In this document: positions 54,201 to 63,224 of the stretch, piece after piece
How the letters are laid out: the number at the start of each line of letters is the position of its first letter
Position numbering within the stretch: the first letter of the stretch is position 1
NCBI GenBank assembly: GCA_016841525.1
Contig: JAENYZ010000002.1
Location: 330,078 to 394,077 of the forward strand
Length of the DNA: 64,000 bases
Direction: 5' to 3'
Origin: Anaerolineaceae bacterium
GTDB taxonomy: Bacteria > Chloroflexota > Anaerolineae > Anaerolineales > Anaerolineaceae
Program-made: the position numbers and the translations under genes
The notes under the pieces: generated by a model
The model's input: the letters and a program-made list of their open reading frames with translations, nothing else
Told to the model about the DNA's origin: nothing
Database searches by the model: none

Positions 54201-55616
54201 ATGCCCGCACCAGAGACCATCCGTCAACTCGTCGAACGTTTTGATTACAACAAAGACGCTTACCGTTCACCACATTACAACGAAGCCCAGCTCCGCCAGG
54301 AATTCCTTAATCCCTTCTTCAAAGCTTTAGGGTGGGATGTTTATAACGAAAAGGATTATGCCCTGCAGTACCGCGAAGTGATCCACGAGGATTCGATCCA
54401 CATCAAGGGCAGCCCCAATGCAAAGGCACCCGATTACGCATTCCGTTTAGGCGGGGTGCGCAAATTTTTTGTTGAAGCAAAAAAGCCGGCAGAGGACATC
54501 CAGAACACAAAGGAATTTGCCTACCAGCTGAAAATCTATGCCTGGAACAGCGGTTTGCCCCTTTCAATCCTGACAGATTTTGAAGAATTCGCCGTCTATG
54601 ACTGCCGCAGCAAGCCCAATCTTTCAGACAGCCCGGCGACCGGGCGTGTCTTGCTGATCACTTACGATGAGTATTTGGAACGCTGGGATGAGATCGCCGC
54701 GATCTTCTCACCGGATGCGATCAGAAAGGGTGCCTTTGATAAATATACCGAGGATAACACCGCCAAGCGGGGCACGATAGGGGTGGATGATGCCTTTCTT
54801 GAAGAGATTGAAGACTGGCGCACGCTGCTGGCGCGCAATATTGCCCTGCGCAATGAGCAGATCATCAACGAACGCCAGCTTAATTTCGCTGTCCAGATGA
54901 CCATCGACCGGATCATTTTCCTGCGTATCTGCGAGGACAGGGGCATCGAGCCGCCAAATCAACTGCTTGAATTAACAAAAGACGATCAAATCCACAAACG
55001 ATTGGTGAGTCTCTTTGAACGGGCAGACCTCAAATACAATTCGGGCTTGTTCCACTTTAAAGCCGAATCAGGCAATAAAAACAACGTGGATACCTTCACC
55101 CCTTCCCTGGAAATTGACGACAAAGTCTTGAAAACGATCATCAAGAGCATGTATTACCCCTGCCCTTATGTGCTCAAGGAGATCCCCGTAGAGATCCTTG
55201 GGCAGGTCTATGAGCAATTTTTGGGCAAGGTCATTCGCCTGACGCCCGGCGGCAGGGCAAAAATCGAAGAAAAGCCCGAAGTCCGGAAAGCCGGTGGGGT
55301 TTATTACACCCCCAAGTACATTGTGGACTATATCGTGGAAAATACCGTGGGAAAATTGCTGGAAGGCAAAACCCCTGACCAGGCAGCCAGGCTCAAGATC
55401 GTCGACCCTGCCTGCGGTTCAGGTTCCTTCCTTCTGGGCGCTTTCCAATACCTGATGGATTGGCATGAAGCTTATTACCTGGCGCACGACCCGGAGAAGT
55501 GGACAAAGGGCAGGGATCCGGCGCTGGTCCAGACCGCGGATGGGGACTGGCGGCTGACCACGGATGAAAAGAAGCGCATCCTGGTGAACAACATCCACGG
55601 GGTGGCATGGCATTAA
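54201..55616 (+). CDS. Truncated restriction-methylase, copy 2
   Basis: A 471-residue protein equal to copy 1 except for seven residues in the central region (for example LIKDDHIYQ versus LTKDDQIHK, and SLVIDDK versus SLEIDDK). It has the same PD-(D/E)xK nuclease residues, methylase motifs X and I, and the same premature end at GVAWH. About 40 of 47 base changes in the divergent patch are silent, so the donor of the patch was under selection as a protein. AGGAGG lies six bases before the ATG. Whether either copy is expressed or active is unknown. Confidence 0.85.
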   Translation: MPAPETIRQLVERFDYNKDAYRSPHYNEAQLRQEFLNPFFKALGWDVYNEKDYALQYREVIHEDSIHIKGSPNAKAPDYAFRLGGVRKFFVEAKKPAEDIQNTKEFAYQLKIYAWNSGLPLSILTDFEEFAVYDCRSKPNLSDSPATGRVLLITYDEYLERWDEIAAIFSPDAIRKGAFDKYTEDNTAKRGTIGVDDAFLEEIEDWRTLLARNIALRNEQIINERQLNFAVQMTIDRIIFLRICEDRGIEPPNQLLELTKDDQIHKRLVSLFERADLKYNSGLFHFKAESGNKNNVDTFTPSLEIDDKVLKTIIKSMYYPCPYVLKEIPVEILGQVYEQFLGKVIRLTPGGRAKIEEKPEVRKAGGVYYTPKYIVDYIVENTVGKLLEGKTPDQAARLKIVDPACGSGSFLLGAFQYLMDWHEAYYLAHDPEKWTKGRDPALVQTADGDWRLTTDEKKRILVNNIHGVAWH

Positions 55617-55724
55617 TTACCTTGGCACCAGTGAGTTTTCACAGGGTGCAATGGCCTGGTCGCCAAACAAGCTGTTTTTGCCACTGATTTTGAAATATGT
55701 ACTTTTTATCCTTATTAATTGTGG

Positions 55725-55751
55725 CTGGTGGGTGACTTGCCCACCCGCCAG
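55725..55751 (+). terminator. Terminator-like hairpin after methylase copy 2
   Basis: The same CTGGTGGGTG / CCACCCGCCAG stem as in the left copy, followed by TTATTTTAATC. Confidence 0.45.
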
Positions 55752-56012
55752 TTATTTTAATCATATTGCTTTTGTACTGATGCGGAGTCATGCAGATATC
55801 GTTTTGACATCCAGGATGATATCTACAGTTTCCCGGTGGAAAACAGTAAGCGATCTATAGAAAATCCCCTCCAAATAACACCAGAGTAGGTGATGTACTC
55901 AAAACTATATCTTAAATAAACCAATTAAGTTTGTGGATTGTCCTGAAGAACAACCACGGCGTTAATTGTCTTCATAAAAGCTGCGGTAGAAAAGCATTTT
56001 TGAAGTCGAAGT

Positions 56013-56045
56013 GCCTGGCGGATGTGATGTTCGCCAGGCTTTTTT
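56013..56045 (+). terminator. Intrinsic terminator
   Basis: GCCTGGCG pairs with CGCCAGGC around 11 bases, followed by six T residues. It lies just outside the right repeat boundary. Confidence 0.9.
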
Positions 56046-56269
56046 CTGCCGGGTGCGCGACAAATGCCCTAAAGTGCTGAAAGTGTGGATTGTGTGCAGC
56101 AATTGTAATAACATAAGCATGTAAATGGTGCGCAGAAACCCTATGTCGTACCTCCTCAGGGCTTAGCCACTGCGTACCCAACATCAAGCTGAAGCGCAGC
56201 AGATAGACCCTACGGCTTCTCTGCTTTTTTTGCATTACCCTGACGGGCACGGGTGACAAGATTATACTT
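56046..56269. other. Gene-free interval with decayed repeat
   Basis: Contains ATGTCGTACCTCCTC and GCTGAAGCGCAGCAG, similar in wording to the 34.27-34.36 kb repeat. No gene is seen. Confidence 0.4.
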
Positions 56270-56309
56270 GATACAGGCAGGTCGAATGGATGCTCGGCCT
56301 GCCTGTATC
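56270..56309 (-). terminator. Long hairpin after the secreted beta-rich protein gene
   Basis: GATACAGGCAGG pairs with CCTGCCTGTATC, and the stem can extend four more pairs with one wobble. It lies nine bases after the stop of the minus-strand gene. No T run follows, so it may be a 3' stabiliser or a rho-assisted terminator. Confidence 0.6.
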
Positions 56310-56318
56310 TGTCTGGAT

Positions 56319-58076
56319 TTATTTGACGATCAGGGGCAAATAGATGTAAAAGGTGTTATCCTCAACCACCGTTAATGTCACGTAGTCATCGCTAAAGTCA
56401 ATTTCCATTTTTAAGCCGCCTGCAAGGGTGGGTAATGACACTGTGTCAAAAGTCCCTGTACCGGTAACATGGTCAATAATGAAGAAGGTGTCGCCTGCCT
56501 GGGGTGTAAAACCAGGCAAAATAGTGACGGCTAATGTGCCGTGCATCGTTGCGGTCCCAGTTACCACCAGTTGGTCATACTCTGTGCCAGCGGTTGTTCC
56601 ACCCAGTTCAATAATTAACAAGCCGGTTTCTTGCTGGGTGTAATCCCCATCCACGGTGATACGCCCTGGCGATACACCCGGGCTGACCGTGCCGCCGTTG
56701 ACCAGGTTTGCCGCCAGCGTCCCTGACCCGACCAAGCTTTCACCGTTTCCAAGGGTAAGCGTATCGCCCGGGTCAAAGGTACCGCCGCTCATTTTAAACA
56801 CAAGATCACCCGCAACAACCGTAACGGTGCCATTGTTCGTAAATGGGATGTCCATCGTCGTGGTCGTGCCGTCCGTATTCTTAATGAAGCTGCCGTTGTT
56901 CGTAAAGCATTCAGTCTCACCGCCGGTCATGGTGGTGGTGGCGTTGGCATTAAAGATGCCGTTATTAACAAATTCTGCAGAATTGGCTAAAGCCAGATCG
57001 CGTTTATTCCAATTGGCTGTTGAATTATTGGTCAGGGTGTGTCCATCAAGAGTAAAGTCATTTTGTGAATAAATAGATATTCCCATTTTAAACACTGCGG
57101 GATTATCTACAGTGGTTGTGCCGCCACCGGTAATTTTTCCTGCCAACCAATCGAATTGCGTGGTAATGGACAAATTCCCAAGATTTTGGAGCTCACCATT
57201 ATAATCCAGGCTTAATTTGAACAAAGCATAGTCATAAGCCTGGCTTTCCAGGATCAATTTTCCCCCATAATTGATATAGGTACTCTCTGCCATCTTTGAA
57301 ATTGTGGCACCAGTTTTGAAAGTGACCACGCTGGTTCCGGTGGTTGGCTGGACTATTAAGCCAGTGCTGCTAATATCAGGCGGTGAAAATGTACCAAATA
57401 TATTTACTGTCCCTCCCCTTGCGGAAAATCTATAAACAGCCACAGTAGAGCCACTGTTAAAATTAAAAATCTGACCAGAGGCTGTTTCATTATCGCCTAA
57501 CCACAAGTATTCGCCTTGAAAAGTTCCTGTGTGCGTCCCACCTCGTTTGAGCGCCACACCACCAGTATACGAGCCAAGGGCAGTACCGGTCACGTTTCCG
57601 GCATTATTTAATGCCGCGTAGATATACAAATCTCCTGTACCCAGTTTTGTAATACTGCCAGTTGAGCTTATATTTACAACCCCACCCTCTGAAACAGAAA
57701 AATTGATATAGATACTACTATCTGCGGTATTTGCAGTTACATCACCGTCAATTGTCCAGGCTGCAGCATTGACAGCAGAACCGTAATTAATCGTCAGGAC
57801 CGCCCCAGGGTTGATGGTAATGGTATTCACTGTCACACTACTTAGTGAAGCAATTGTGGGTTGATTCGTTGTTCCGCTTGAAATTTCTACGTTATCTCCT
57901 GCATTTGGCACATGACCACAGCTCCAATTCGCTATGGTGAACCAGTCTGCACTAGTGTCTCCTTCCCAGATGCATATTACTGCTGACTGCACCGGTTTGG
58001 GAAAGACTAATGTAAGGCTCAGGCATAGACCCAGCAGCAAAATGGCTCTAAGGAAATTGGTGTTTGTTCTTGTCAT
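56319..58076 (-). CDS. Secreted beta-rich surface protein with YLPLIVK tail
   Basis: A 585-residue exported protein. The signal peptide is about residues 1-31. The body is a long series of short beta strands rich in Gly, Thr, Asn and Val, resembling passenger-type beta-helix adhesins, with a segment like PGRITVDGDYTQQETGLLIIELGG near 468-491 that is typical of autotransporter-associated strands. There is no translocator barrel. The C-terminus is NTFYIYLPLIVK, the same kind of tail as the BspA-like protein and the amidase. The likely role is adhesion or envelope coating. It runs opposite to the neighbouring methylase genes. Confidence 0.8.
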   Translation of the reverse strand: MTRTNTNFLRAILLLGLCLSLTLVFPKPVQSAVICIWEGDTSADWFTIANWSCGHVPNAGDNVEISSGTTNQPTIASLSSVTVNTITINPGAVLTINYGSAVNAAAWTIDGDVTANTADSSIYINFSVSEGGVVNISSTGSITKLGTGDLYIYAALNNAGNVTGTALGSYTGGVALKRGGTHTGTFQGEYLWLGDNETASGQIFNFNSGSTVAVYRFSARGGTVNIFGTFSPPDISSTGLIVQPTTGTSVVTFKTGATISKMAESTYINYGGKLILESQAYDYALFKLSLDYNGELQNLGNLSITTQFDWLAGKITGGGTTTVDNPAVFKMGISIYSQNDFTLDGHTLTNNSTANWNKRDLALANSAEFVNNGIFNANATTTMTGGETECFTNNGSFIKNTDGTTTTMDIPFTNNGTVTVVAGDLVFKMSGGTFDPGDTLTLGNGESLVGSGTLAANLVNGGTVSPGVSPGRITVDGDYTQQETGLLIIELGGTTAGTEYDQLVVTGTATMHGTLAVTILPGFTPQAGDTFFIIDHVTGTGTFDTVSLPTLAGGLKMEIDFSDDYVTLTVVEDNTFYIYLPLIVK

Positions 58077-58504
58077 GATGTCTCCTAATTTATTATTTGA
58101 TTGTTAGTGAATGGGTTGGTTGTGGTTTGACCCACCAAATACTTGCATAAAGAATCGGTAGAAATTAACGGAAATTTCCGTTTATGTGAAAAAGACTGCA
58201 TATTTTACTCTGTAGATTTAAGGCACAAAAGTGTGGAGGGTGATAAAGATAATTATAAATCAATTTAATTAAATTTGAATATTTGTCAATCCAGGAAAAT
58301 GTAAAAATTTTGCTTGAAATCTGTCAACCTGACAAGGTTAGAGATTATTACCCTGACCATTTCTTTTTCTAATTTATGCACGGTATTCTTATAATCTGAT
58401 TGTAAAATGGAGGTCATGTCGGCTCCTATGTGACAATGTTTTATAACACTTTGTTTGAAGTGTTTTATAATAAACAAGAGCCAACACAACCAAGGGACGG
58501 AATC
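58077..58504. other. Gene-free divergent interval
   Basis: AT-rich DNA between the divergent surface-protein and restriction genes. Promoters for both are expected here, but no confident -35/-10 pair was found. AAGGGA at 58492 is the ribosome site of the restriction gene. Confidence 0.4.
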
Positions 58505-58650
58505 ATGAAAAAACTGCTGAAAGCCTACATGAAGGAGATTGCAGACACCACTAAACGCGGCGATGCGCGCGAGGAATCCTATTACGGATCCCTAGCGAAC
58601 CTGCTGAGCGACTTTCCTCTTGAACGGGGACGTTCCACAGATGTACCACT
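58505..58650 (+). pseudogene. N-terminal fragment of the large restriction-modification gene (frameshifted)
   Basis: The frame from ATG 58505, seven bases after AAGGGA, encodes MKKLLKAYMKEIADTTKRGD and continues to …ERGRSTDV, then loses homology. Read one frame earlier from 58645, the sequence gives TTLPKKTDAGNPDFRVW and joins the long frame downstream. A single missing base between 58644 and 58645 explains this. The lost join separates the start from the nuclease motif. Confidence 0.82.
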
Positions 58651-58713
58651 CTGCCGAAAAAGACAGATGCAGGCAACCCCGATTTCCGTGTATGGGATGG
58701 CGATCATTTCATT

Positions 58714-61635
58714 GTGGGATACATCGAAGCCAAAACCCCCGGCACCAACCTTGACCAGGTCGAAACATCCGAGCAGTTGGACCGTTACCTGAACACCTTC
58801 CCCAACGTGATCTTGACGAATTTTTATGAATTTCGCCTGTACCGTGAAGGTCAGTTGATTGACCACATTACCATCGGGCGGCACTTCACCGCCAGGCAGT
58901 TGAAGACCACCCCGACCGTTGAAAATGCCGACGAATTTGAAACCTTGATGGCGAAGTTTTTTGCCTTCAAATTGCCAAAAACATTTACAGCAGAAAAGCT
59001 GGCGGTTGAGCTGGCAAAGCGAACCCGTTTCTTGCGCGACCAGGTGGTGGCGGAAGAACTGCGGGATGAAAGCACGGGCGGTGGGGATTTGTCTGGCTTT
59101 TATAATGCATTTAAAAGGTATCTGATTGCAGGTCTGACCCAGGAACAATTCGCTGACCTGTATTCCCAAACGATCACCTACGGCTTATTCGCCGCGAAGA
59201 CCCGCGCAGAGGGGCACTTCAACCGAAAGCTGGCTTTTGACTATATTCCACCAACAATCGGCATCCTGCGGGATGTATTTCGATTCATCTCCCTGGGAGA
59301 ACTCTCACCCCAAATGGAAGTGATTGTGGATGACATCACCGCGGTCTTGAACGCGGCGGATATCAACAGCATCCTCGATCAGTATTACAAGGAGGGCAAG
59401 GGGGAAGACCCGATCGTCCATTTTTACGAGACCTTCCTCAATGAATATGACCCCGAAACCCGTGAGCGGCGCGGCGTGTATTACACCCCGGAACCCGTCG
59501 TGAAATACATCGTGCGATCGGTACATCAGCTGCTCAAGGACAAATTTGACCTGCGGGATGGGTTGGCAGACCCCAAGGTGACGCTGCTTGACCCGGCAGC
59601 CGGCACCCTGACCTTTCCTGCGGAAGCAATCAAACTGGCTGTAGCGGAATATGTGGAGAAATACGGCGAGGGCGGCAAAAAGGGCTTTATCCGCGACCAG
59701 ATCCTGAAGAATTATTACGCTTTTGAATTGATGATGGCACCCTATGCCATCGGTCACATGAAGATCAGCATTTTGCTGGAATCGCTGGGGTATAAACTCC
59801 AGGCAGATGACCGCTTCCAGCTTTATCTGACCAACACGTTGGAAATGGAAGAGATCGACCAGATTGGCATCCCGGGATTGCAATCCCTGAGCGATGAAAG
59901 CAAGCTGGCAGGCAAGGTCAAGAAGGATAAGCCGATCCTGGTGATCATGGGCAACCCGCCTTATTCGGGGATGTCTGCGAATAAGAATGATTGGACGGAA
60001 GAACTGCTTAAAACAGATGTCGACGGTGCTCAGAATTATTACACGGTTGATGGTAATTCGCTTGACGAAAAAAATTCAAAATGGTTACAGGATGATTATG
60101 TCAAATTTCTACGTTTTGCCCAATGGAAGATTCACAAAGTGGGTAGGGGAATTGTGGCAATGATAACTAACCATGGTTTTGTTGACAATCCAACATTCCG
60201 AGGAATGCGCCAGAGTTTGATGAAAACCTTTGATGAAATTTACATTCTTGACCTGCATGGGAACAGCCTGAAGAGAGAAACCACACCTGAGGGCAGCAAG
60301 GATGAGAACGTTTTTGATATCCGTCAGGGTGTGACAATTTCTTTGTTATTGAAGACCGGTGCGAAGGAAACCTCCTCAGTTTTCAATGCTAATCTATATG
60401 GGCTTAGGGAAGATAAATATCAATGGCTCAATAAAAATAATTATTCTACTTGTGATTACCAAAGAATTGAACCGAACAGCCCTTATTACTTTTTAATTCA
60501 AAGAAGTGTCGAGAACATTTTACACTATCTTGATTGGATGAAAATTAATGAGGTCTTCCCAGAAAATAGCGTTGGGATGTTTACCGCAAGAGATAGATTA
60601 ACAATAAGTTGGACGGAAAATGAAATTTGGAACACGGTTCAAAACTTCTCTAGCTATGATCCAGAACTTGCAAGAAGAATTTACAATCTTGGTAAAGATG
60701 TTCGAGATTGGAAAGTAAAGTTTGCACAAAAAGACCTTCTTGAAAGCAGTTTAGATAGAGAAAATATTATACCTATTCATTATCGACCGTTTGATATTCG
60801 ATATACATATTATACAGGGGTTAGCAGGGGGTTTCACTGTATGCCTAGGCCTCAAATTATGAAACATATGCTAAAAGAAAATATTGCCTTAACTGTTGGA
60901 AGGCAAGGTAAAGTTGTTGGTGAAAGTACAATTTGGAATTTAGCATTTGTTTCAGATAAGGTTGTAGATCTTAACATGTTTTATCGAGGTGGAGAATTAG
61001 TTTTGCCATTGTATTTATATCTTGATGATAAAAATAGGACACTATTCAATCATAAAGAACCAGAAAAACAGGTAAATCTCTCGAATAAAATTGTTGAGAA
61101 GCTAGCAACGACACTTAACAATAACCCTTCATCTGAAAAAATTCTATTTTATATCTATGCGGTTCTATATAGTAATGTTTATAGAGTAACTTATGATGAG
61201 TTCTTAAAAGTTGATTATCCTCGTATACCATTCACAACAAGCACTGATGTGTTTAATATTATGGCAGATTTAGGACACAGGTTGGTTGATCTACACCTTT
61301 TGCAGAGTACAGAACTAGATCAGCCGACAGTTAAATTTCAGGGTCAGGGACAGGATATGACGATCGGCAGACGACGGTATGACGAGGAAACAGGACGGGT
61401 ATTTATCAACAAGGATTATTATTTTGAAGGTGTGAAACCTGAGGTGTGGGCGTACCAGATCGGCGGCTACCAGGTGATGGATAAATACTTAAAGGACCGT
61501 AAAGGTCGCCGGATGGAGGATCCCCGGCATTACATCCACATCGCCACCGCCCTCGAAAAGACCATCGATATCCAGGCGGAGATCGACGCCATCTATCCCG
61601 AGGTCGAAAAGGATTTGATTGAGTTTTTGATGTAG
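58714..61635 (+). CDS. Type ISP/IIG-like restriction-modification enzyme, main frame after a frameshift
   Basis: The main open frame has 973 codons. With the frameshift repaired and the start at 58505 the product would be about 1,043 residues. The nuclease motif lies at PDF (58678-58686) and IEAK (58723-58734). The methylase domain follows, with RRGVYYTPEPVVKYIV (motif X), LDPAAGTLTFPAEA (motif I) and MGNPPYSG (motif IV). The C-terminal region (NIIPIHYRPFDIRYTYYTG, RGFHCMPRPQIMKHML) resembles the Type ISP C-terminal domain. There is no helicase domain. The segment about 60030-61330 is visibly AT-richer than the flanks and probably encodes the target-recognition part, exchanged by recombination. 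Confidence 0.85.
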   Translation: MGYIEAKTPGTNLDQVETSEQLDRYLNTFPNVILTNFYEFRLYREGQLIDHITIGRHFTARQLKTTPTVENADEFETLMAKFFAFKLPKTFTAEKLAVELAKRTRFLRDQVVAEELRDESTGGGDLSGFYNAFKRYLIAGLTQEQFADLYSQTITYGLFAAKTRAEGHFNRKLAFDYIPPTIGILRDVFRFISLGELSPQMEVIVDDITAVLNAADINSILDQYYKEGKGEDPIVHFYETFLNEYDPETRERRGVYYTPEPVVKYIVRSVHQLLKDKFDLRDGLADPKVTLLDPAAGTLTFPAEAIKLAVAEYVEKYGEGGKKGFIRDQILKNYYAFELMMAPYAIGHMKISILLESLGYKLQADDRFQLYLTNTLEMEEIDQIGIPGLQSLSDESKLAGKVKKDKPILVIMGNPPYSGMSANKNDWTEELLKTDVDGAQNYYTVDGNSLDEKNSKWLQDDYVKFLRFAQWKIHKVGRGIVAMITNHGFVDNPTFRGMRQSLMKTFDEIYILDLHGNSLKRETTPEGSKDENVFDIRQGVTISLLLKTGAKETSSVFNANLYGLREDKYQWLNKNNYSTCDYQRIEPNSPYYFLIQRSVENILHYLDWMKINEVFPENSVGMFTARDRLTISWTENEIWNTVQNFSSYDPELARRIYNLGKDVRDWKVKFAQKDLLESSLDRENIIPIHYRPFDIRYTYYTGVSRGFHCMPRPQIMKHMLKENIALTVGRQGKVVGESTIWNLAFVSDKVVDLNMFYRGGELVLPLYLYLDDKNRTLFNHKEPEKQVNLSNKIVEKLATTLNNNPSSEKILFYIYAVLYSNVYRVTYDEFLKVDYPRIPFTTSTDVFNIMADLGHRLVDLHLLQSTELDQPTVKFQGQGQDMTIGRRRYDEETGRVFINKDYYFEGVKPEVWAYQIGGYQVMDKYLKDRKGRRMEDPRHYIHIATALEKTIDIQAEIDAIYPEVEKDLIEFLM

Positions 61636-61680
61636 GTCACGCTTTCAGCGTGACTGTCACGCATGCAAAGCATGCATGAC
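61636..61680. repeat. Double hairpin repeat (GTCACGCT / AGCGTGAC)
   Basis: GTCACGCT-TTC-AGCGTGAC is followed by GTCA-C-GCATGC-AAA-GCATGC-A-TGAC. A related copy lies at about 62250-62300, so the DUF5661 gene is bracketed by two such elements. Confidence 0.7.
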
Positions 61681-61834
61681 CCACAATCATGTTTTGCTGA
61701 CGATAGATTTCCAGTAAGTTGGTTGAAGTGGGTGTAAGTTTTTATATTATGCTAATAATCCAGGGATATAATTTTTATTATGATGTAATTTATAAAATAT
61801 TCAGCAATAACTTGATATTAAGGAGATAGATAAA

Positions 61835-62137
61835 ATGAAGAAATGGACATTAGAGGACGCTTTGGCTACAGCAGAAAAACTGGGGATTGATTTCAGTAAA
61901 GTGAAATACACACCGGAAGAATTTCTGGTGGGGATGAACATCGAGCTGGAGCATGGACTGGTTAATCCCGTTACAAACGTCACCGATAACGACCCCCTCA
62001 CGACGGCGAAGATCGCCAAAGCCCACCTGAACGAATTCCCGGAGTATTACAATGAGGATATCGGCTTGAAAGCCTGGGAGCACGCGGTGGAAGCTTTCGA
62101 GGGTGATCCGAAGGGTAAGAAAATTCAAATCGTATAA
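61835..62137 (+). CDS. DUF5661 family protein
   Basis: A 100-residue soluble protein with the family pattern: FLVGMNIELEHGL near residues 29-41 and KIAKAHLNEFPEYYN near 58-72. No activity is known for the family. A good AAGGAG-type site precedes the ATG. It is flanked by two copies of a palindromic repeat, which suggests that it can move or be copied as a unit, though no recombinase is present. Confidence 0.82.
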   Translation: MKKWTLEDALATAEKLGIDFSKVKYTPEEFLVGMNIELEHGLVNPVTNVTDNDPLTTAKIAKAHLNEFPEYYNEDIGLKAWEHAVEAFEGDPKGKKIQIV

Positions 62138-62248
62138 GAAAGAGGATTGAAAGGTAAAGGATTTCCGATCCTTTGCCATTCAATTTTTAGGGAAAGTATT
62201 ATTAGGCGCGTTCTGATTTTGAATGCGCTGAAATAATTACAATAATCA

Positions 62249-62325
62249 GTAGGTCACGCTAGCTTCGCATGGGTGACTGTCACGCAGGGAGGGTGACCAA
62301 CGAGGGCGGACACAGAGGTCCGCCC
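62249..62325. repeat. Second GTAGGTCACGCT repeat and GGGCGGAC hairpin
   Basis: GTAGGTCACGCT with TGACTGTCACGCA and TGACC recurs here. The hairpin GGGCGGAC-ACAGAG-GTCCGCCC (62304-62325) is a common dispersed motif in such genomes. No gene lies between 62138 and 62439. Confidence 0.6.
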
Positions 62326-62439
62326 CTACAGAAGGCTTTATTTTTTCACTCGATTGCCGCTTGCGGCAATTTTTGCTTTAAAACCTGCCGCTTTTGACGG
62401 ATTGTAAACGCCCCTTTAATTTGCTAAACTCTTGTCAGA

Positions 62440-62457
62440 TTAGAACAAAAGTTCTAA
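62440..62457. promoter_or_regulatory. Second SOS-box-like operator
   Basis: TTAGAAC-AAAA-GTTCTAA has perfect seven-base arms and the GAAC-N4-GTTC core. It shares GATTAGAAC with the operator before the LuxR-like gene. It lies 17 bases before the GTG of the phage-like cassette. Confidence 0.68.
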
Positions 62458-62473
62458 TTAAGGAGAAGCCCGG

Positions 62474-62944
62474 GTGACCAATGCCCTGACCATACCCCCC
62501 TTAATGCGCTTTGCGTCGCACCCGGGTCTTCTCCCACCTGGTTCACTGATACACACTGAGGAGGATCACACCCTTATGACCGCCAGGAAGCGCCCGGAAG
62601 GCGAAGTTGGCTTTTATGTGGAACATTTCACCCGTGCTGAAATGCGGGACCTGGATCGTGCCCTGGGGGAATCGCTGCAGGGGGAGATCGGCATGCTGCG
62701 GGTCACCATGCGCCGGTTCTTTGAGCGGGCAGCCCGGGAAGCCGATGATATGGACGCCCTGGCGGATGTGCTGCGCGTGCTGGGTCTGAGCTGTTCACGC
62801 CTGGCTAAGATCATCCAGACCGAACGATCGATGCAGGATAAGCGCGCTGATGAGTTAGCTGACGCTTTAACCCACTCCATGACTGCCGTGCTGGACGAAC
62901 TGAGCAATGCAAGCCTGAATACCTCCGGCGAAGGGAAGGCTTAG
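62474..62944 (+). CDS. Phage-like small protein upstream of terminase (possible small subunit)
   Basis: A 156-residue protein starting at GTG, after AAGGAG eight or nine bases upstream. The middle is helical (RAEMRDLDRALGESLQGEIGMLRVTMRRFF) and acidic stretches follow. I do not recognise a family. Its position two genes before a terminase large subunit, the spacing of one base to the next gene and the absence of a signal peptide make a terminase small-subunit or packaging-accessory role plausible, but this is inference. Confidence 0.6.
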   Translation: MTNALTIPPLMRFASHPGLLPPGSLIHTEEDHTLMTARKRPEGEVGFYVEHFTRAEMRDLDRALGESLQGEIGMLRVTMRRFFERAAREADDMDALADVLRVLGLSCSRLAKIIQTERSMQDKRADELADALTHSMTAVLDELSNASLNTSGEGKA

Positions 62945-62945
62945 G

Positions 62946-63221
62946 ATGGACGAATCGACAGCATTGCTGACCGAGCAGTTACGCCATGCCAATGCCCTGC
63001 TGCAGGCACAGATCAAAACCCTGGATGCCCGCCTGGCGCACCAGCAAGCGATGAACCAGCAGCGTTTAGCCATGCTGGAAGAGCAGATCCGCGACCACGA
63101 GACCCGCATTCGAACGGCGACGGAAGGCGTGACGCAGTTCAAGCTTTTCTCCGGGCTGGCATCCGGGGGCTCGGGGTTGATGTCAATGGTGGCATTGATC
63201 AAGGCTTTTTTGGGCGGTTAG
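62946..63221 (+). CDS. Small coiled-coil protein with hydrophobic C-terminus
   Basis: A 91-residue protein. Residues about 5-62 form a strong coiled coil (LLTEQLRHANALLQAQIKTL and onward). The last 25 residues are hydrophobic and Gly-rich (FSGLASGGSGLMSMVALIKAF). The layout recalls small phage membrane proteins of the XhlA or holin-accessory kind, but no motif proves this. It begins one base after the preceding stop and ends three bases before the terminase gene. Confidence 0.6.
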   Translation: MDESTALLTEQLRHANALLQAQIKTLDARLAHQQAMNQQRLAMLEEQIRDHETRIRTATEGVTQFKLFSGLASGGSGLMSMVALIKAFLGG

Positions 63222-63224
63222 CAG

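Larger units (their letters stand above)
54156..55997. repeat. 1,842-bp direct repeat, right copy
   Basis: The counterpart of the left copy. The divergent block is 54917-55295. A perfect intrinsic terminator begins 16 bases after the repeat ends. Confidence 0.93.

Noticed and set aside
48097-55997. Composite transposon with the direct repeats as ends
   Set aside because: No transposase, no terminal inverted repeats and no target-site duplication were seen. The repeated unit is itself a gene fragment.
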